This document shows positions 7,896 through 8,827 of a DNA stretch of 8,827 bases, in pieces. Below the pieces are notes generated by a model. It had not been told where the DNA came from and ran no database searches. It saw only the letters and a list, made by a program, of their open reading frames with translations. This DNA comes from Marinilabiliales bacterium. GTDB taxonomy: Bacteria; Bacteroidota; Bacteroidia; Bacteroidales; F082. The translations under genes and the position numbers were made by a program. Numbering within the stretch: position 1 is the stretch's first letter; the number at the start of each line of letters is the position of its first letter. The stretch covers positions 1-8,827 of the forward strand of contig PKSW01000104.1 in NCBI GenBank assembly GCA_002869465.1, written 5' to 3'.

Positions 7896-7963
7896 ACTGT
7901 TAAAATATGAAATGATAGGAATACTGTTAAAAGTAATTGAATTCATTAATGTTTCAATACTGT
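7896..7963. repeat. Direct repeats upstream of the promoter
   Basis: ACTGTTAAAA occurs at 7896-7905 and again at 7923-7932. AATACTGT occurs at 7920-7927 and again at 7956-7963. The shared ACTGT core therefore appears three times (starting 7896, 7923, 7959). They lie upstream of the proposed -33 element, where activators of polysaccharide loci (hybrid two-component or ECF/anti-sigma systems) act. Chance recurrence is possible in such AT-rich DNA. Confidence 0.35.
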
Positions 7964-8090
7964 CTCCAGATAGAGAAAAGTAACTTAGATTCAATTAAAA
8001 AGTGCAACAGTTTTATCAATAAAGAAGGCAATCATTAATTGCATAAATTCCCTTCTGATAAAAAAATTGTCTATACATAAATATAATCAA

Positions 8091-8291
8091 TTAACTTTTC
8101 TGCAACGACAACAACTTGATGTCCTTCTGCGATTTAAAACCAGTAAATCTCAGATTTCCAATAATGTGAATCGTCAGTGTAAAGTGTACTGCTTTAGAGG
8201 TTGGGTTAAAAGATGACTTTTTATACAGGTGAGCAAAAAAAGAAGCACAACGCTCATTTAATGTCGGATTTTGATACGATATTACAGGAAA
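8091..8291 (-). other. Startless 66-codon open frame, unrecognised
   Basis: The minus strand is open from 8291 to a TAA at 8093-8091. The translation includes YQNPTLNERCASFFAHLYKK, TSKAVHFTLTIHIIGNLRF and KSQKDIKLLSLQKS. There is no ATG in the frame and an in-frame TGA sits just before it (8294-8292). I recognise no family. The mixed composition is less AT-driven than the surroundings, so it could be a gene remnant, or an untranslated repeat that happens to be open. Confidence that it encodes a protein is low. Confidence 0.2.
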
Positions 8292-8388
8292 TCATAATAC
8301 TAATCACTTTATAATATGATATTTATGAGAGATTATGATATGGTAAGATACTATCTGTTTTTACCGTCCAGACCGCTTAATACGATTT

Positions 8389-8416
8389 AACCCCTTGATA
8401 ACCAAGGGGTTTTTTT
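8389..8416 (+). terminator. Rho-independent terminator, plus strand
   Basis: A 9-bp perfect stem AACCCCTTG / CAAGGGGTT (8389-8397 with 8403-8411) closes a 5-nt loop and runs into seven T residues (8410-8416). The opposite strand has no T-tract after the stem, so it acts only in the plus direction. No plus-strand gene is visible upstream within the window. Confidence 0.75.
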
Positions 8417-8419
8417 ATA

Positions 8420-8445
8420 GGTGTGCAAATCGGTGAGCACAATCG
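8420..8445 (+). repeat. Tandem GGTGTGCA/GGTGAGCA repeat next to the terminator
   Basis: GGTGTGCAAATCG (8420-8432) is followed at once by GGTGAGCACAATCG (8433-8444 after a shared G), near-copies differing by one substitution and one inserted base. A related GGTGAGCAAA with a trailing AGCAC lies at 8228-8248, about 190 bp to the left in the same orientation. Such short repeats can be recombinase or transposon-end binding sites, but no integrase or transposase is present here, so the role is unknown. Confidence 0.35.
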
Positions 8446-8827
8446 GGGTATTTAAGCTCCTTGTCCTGAAATCAAACAAGGTTGGGGTTAATTAACAACG
8501 ATGTTGGGATGCTTAAAAAAAACCTTCTCCCTGATAATAATTTGATCAATTTTTAATCAAAAGTCTTGTCATCCTTTCCTATCTTTTGAAACCAAGAAAC
8601 TACTCGGTTATTTGGTCAGAGAGCTTTGAAATATGATAAATTACATTTTTATTCCGAGTATTTGTGTTTCCCTTTTAAATTATACATCTGTGTAGCTAAT
8701 TTATATTGATAAATAGGACAAAATCCGTCTTAAAGAAGGAATAAGAATATCCTTTAATATATAAATAGAATTTTTTATTTACAGAAGACAAAATAATCTT
8801 GCAGAATAAATTGCAAGTCATGCCGAA

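Larger units (their letters stand above)
7734..8827. other. Gene-free region upstream of the susC-like gene
   Basis: About 1.1 kb with no convincing protein or tRNA gene on either strand. The part nearest susC (7734-7965) carries a proposed promoter, palindrome and direct repeats. The middle (8091-8291, minus strand) holds a 66-codon open frame without a start codon and without a family I recognise. A strong plus-strand intrinsic terminator sits at 8389-8416 with no plus-strand gene to terminate, and GGTGAGCA/GGTGTGCA repeats lie around it (8228-8248, 8420-8440). From about 8450 to the end the sequence is very AT-rich with stops in all frames. The last 12 bases look like the start of a dispersed repeat. 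Confidence 0.7.

Noticed and set aside
8300..8416. tRNA gene before the terminator
   Set aside because: No cloverleaf, no GGTTCRA-type T-loop and no acceptor-stem pairing could be made.
7734..8827. CRISPR array
   Set aside because: The repeats seen are short, few and unevenly spaced; there are no regular spacers and no cas genes.

Overview
The window looks like part of a Bacteroidota (Bacteroidetes) genome. It is AT-rich, and it carries an adjacent SusC-type TonB-dependent transporter and SusD-type lipoprotein, a pairing essentially restricted to that phylum. The lipoprotein genes have Bacteroidota-style signal peptides. Shine-Dalgarno sequences are not evident, and a TAnnTTTG-type promoter can be proposed upstream.

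All recognisable genes lie on the minus strand and read from right to left as one probable operon. In transcription order they are: susC-like transporter (7733-4797), susD-like lipoprotein (4794-3319), a CpSGL-like GH144/PF10091 lipoprotein (3202-1907), a second PF10091 'glucoamylase-family' lipoprotein (1887-508), and the 5' part of a secreted protein with a carbohydrate-binding-like N-terminus (414 to the left edge). This is a polysaccharide utilization locus. The GH144 enzyme points to beta-1,2-glucan (sophoran or cyclic glucan) as the likely substrate. Surface lipoprotein enzymes would cut the glucan and SusD/SusC would bind and import the fragments. No GH3, GH94, cytoplasmic transporter or regulator is visible, so the locus probably continues to the left, or the regulator lies elsewhere.

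The most notable point is that two of the four complete-length genes are broken by a single in-frame stop codon with no frameshift. The susD-like gene has TGA at codon 254 and the second PF10091 gene has TAA at codon 296. In both, the frame continues with fully recognisable family sequence to the normal C-terminus, and a single G-to-T change on the coding strand from the expected codon (GGA, GAA) would explain each. Both stops also serve as normal terminators elsewhere in the window, so code reassignment is not a good explanation. Either the locus is decaying, or the assembly carries G-to-T (C-to-A) errors.

Positions 7734-8827 contain no convincing gene. This stretch holds the susC promoter region, with a 20-bp near-perfect palindrome over the predicted -33 element and upstream direct repeats. 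It also holds an isolated plus-strand intrinsic terminator, short GGTGAGCA-type repeats, a startless 66-codon open frame, and a right edge that appears to run into a repeat. A second repeat, an imperfect hairpin, separates the susD-like gene from the first GH144 gene. I did not find a clearly new system: this is a known type of locus with unusual lesions and some unexplained intergenic structure.
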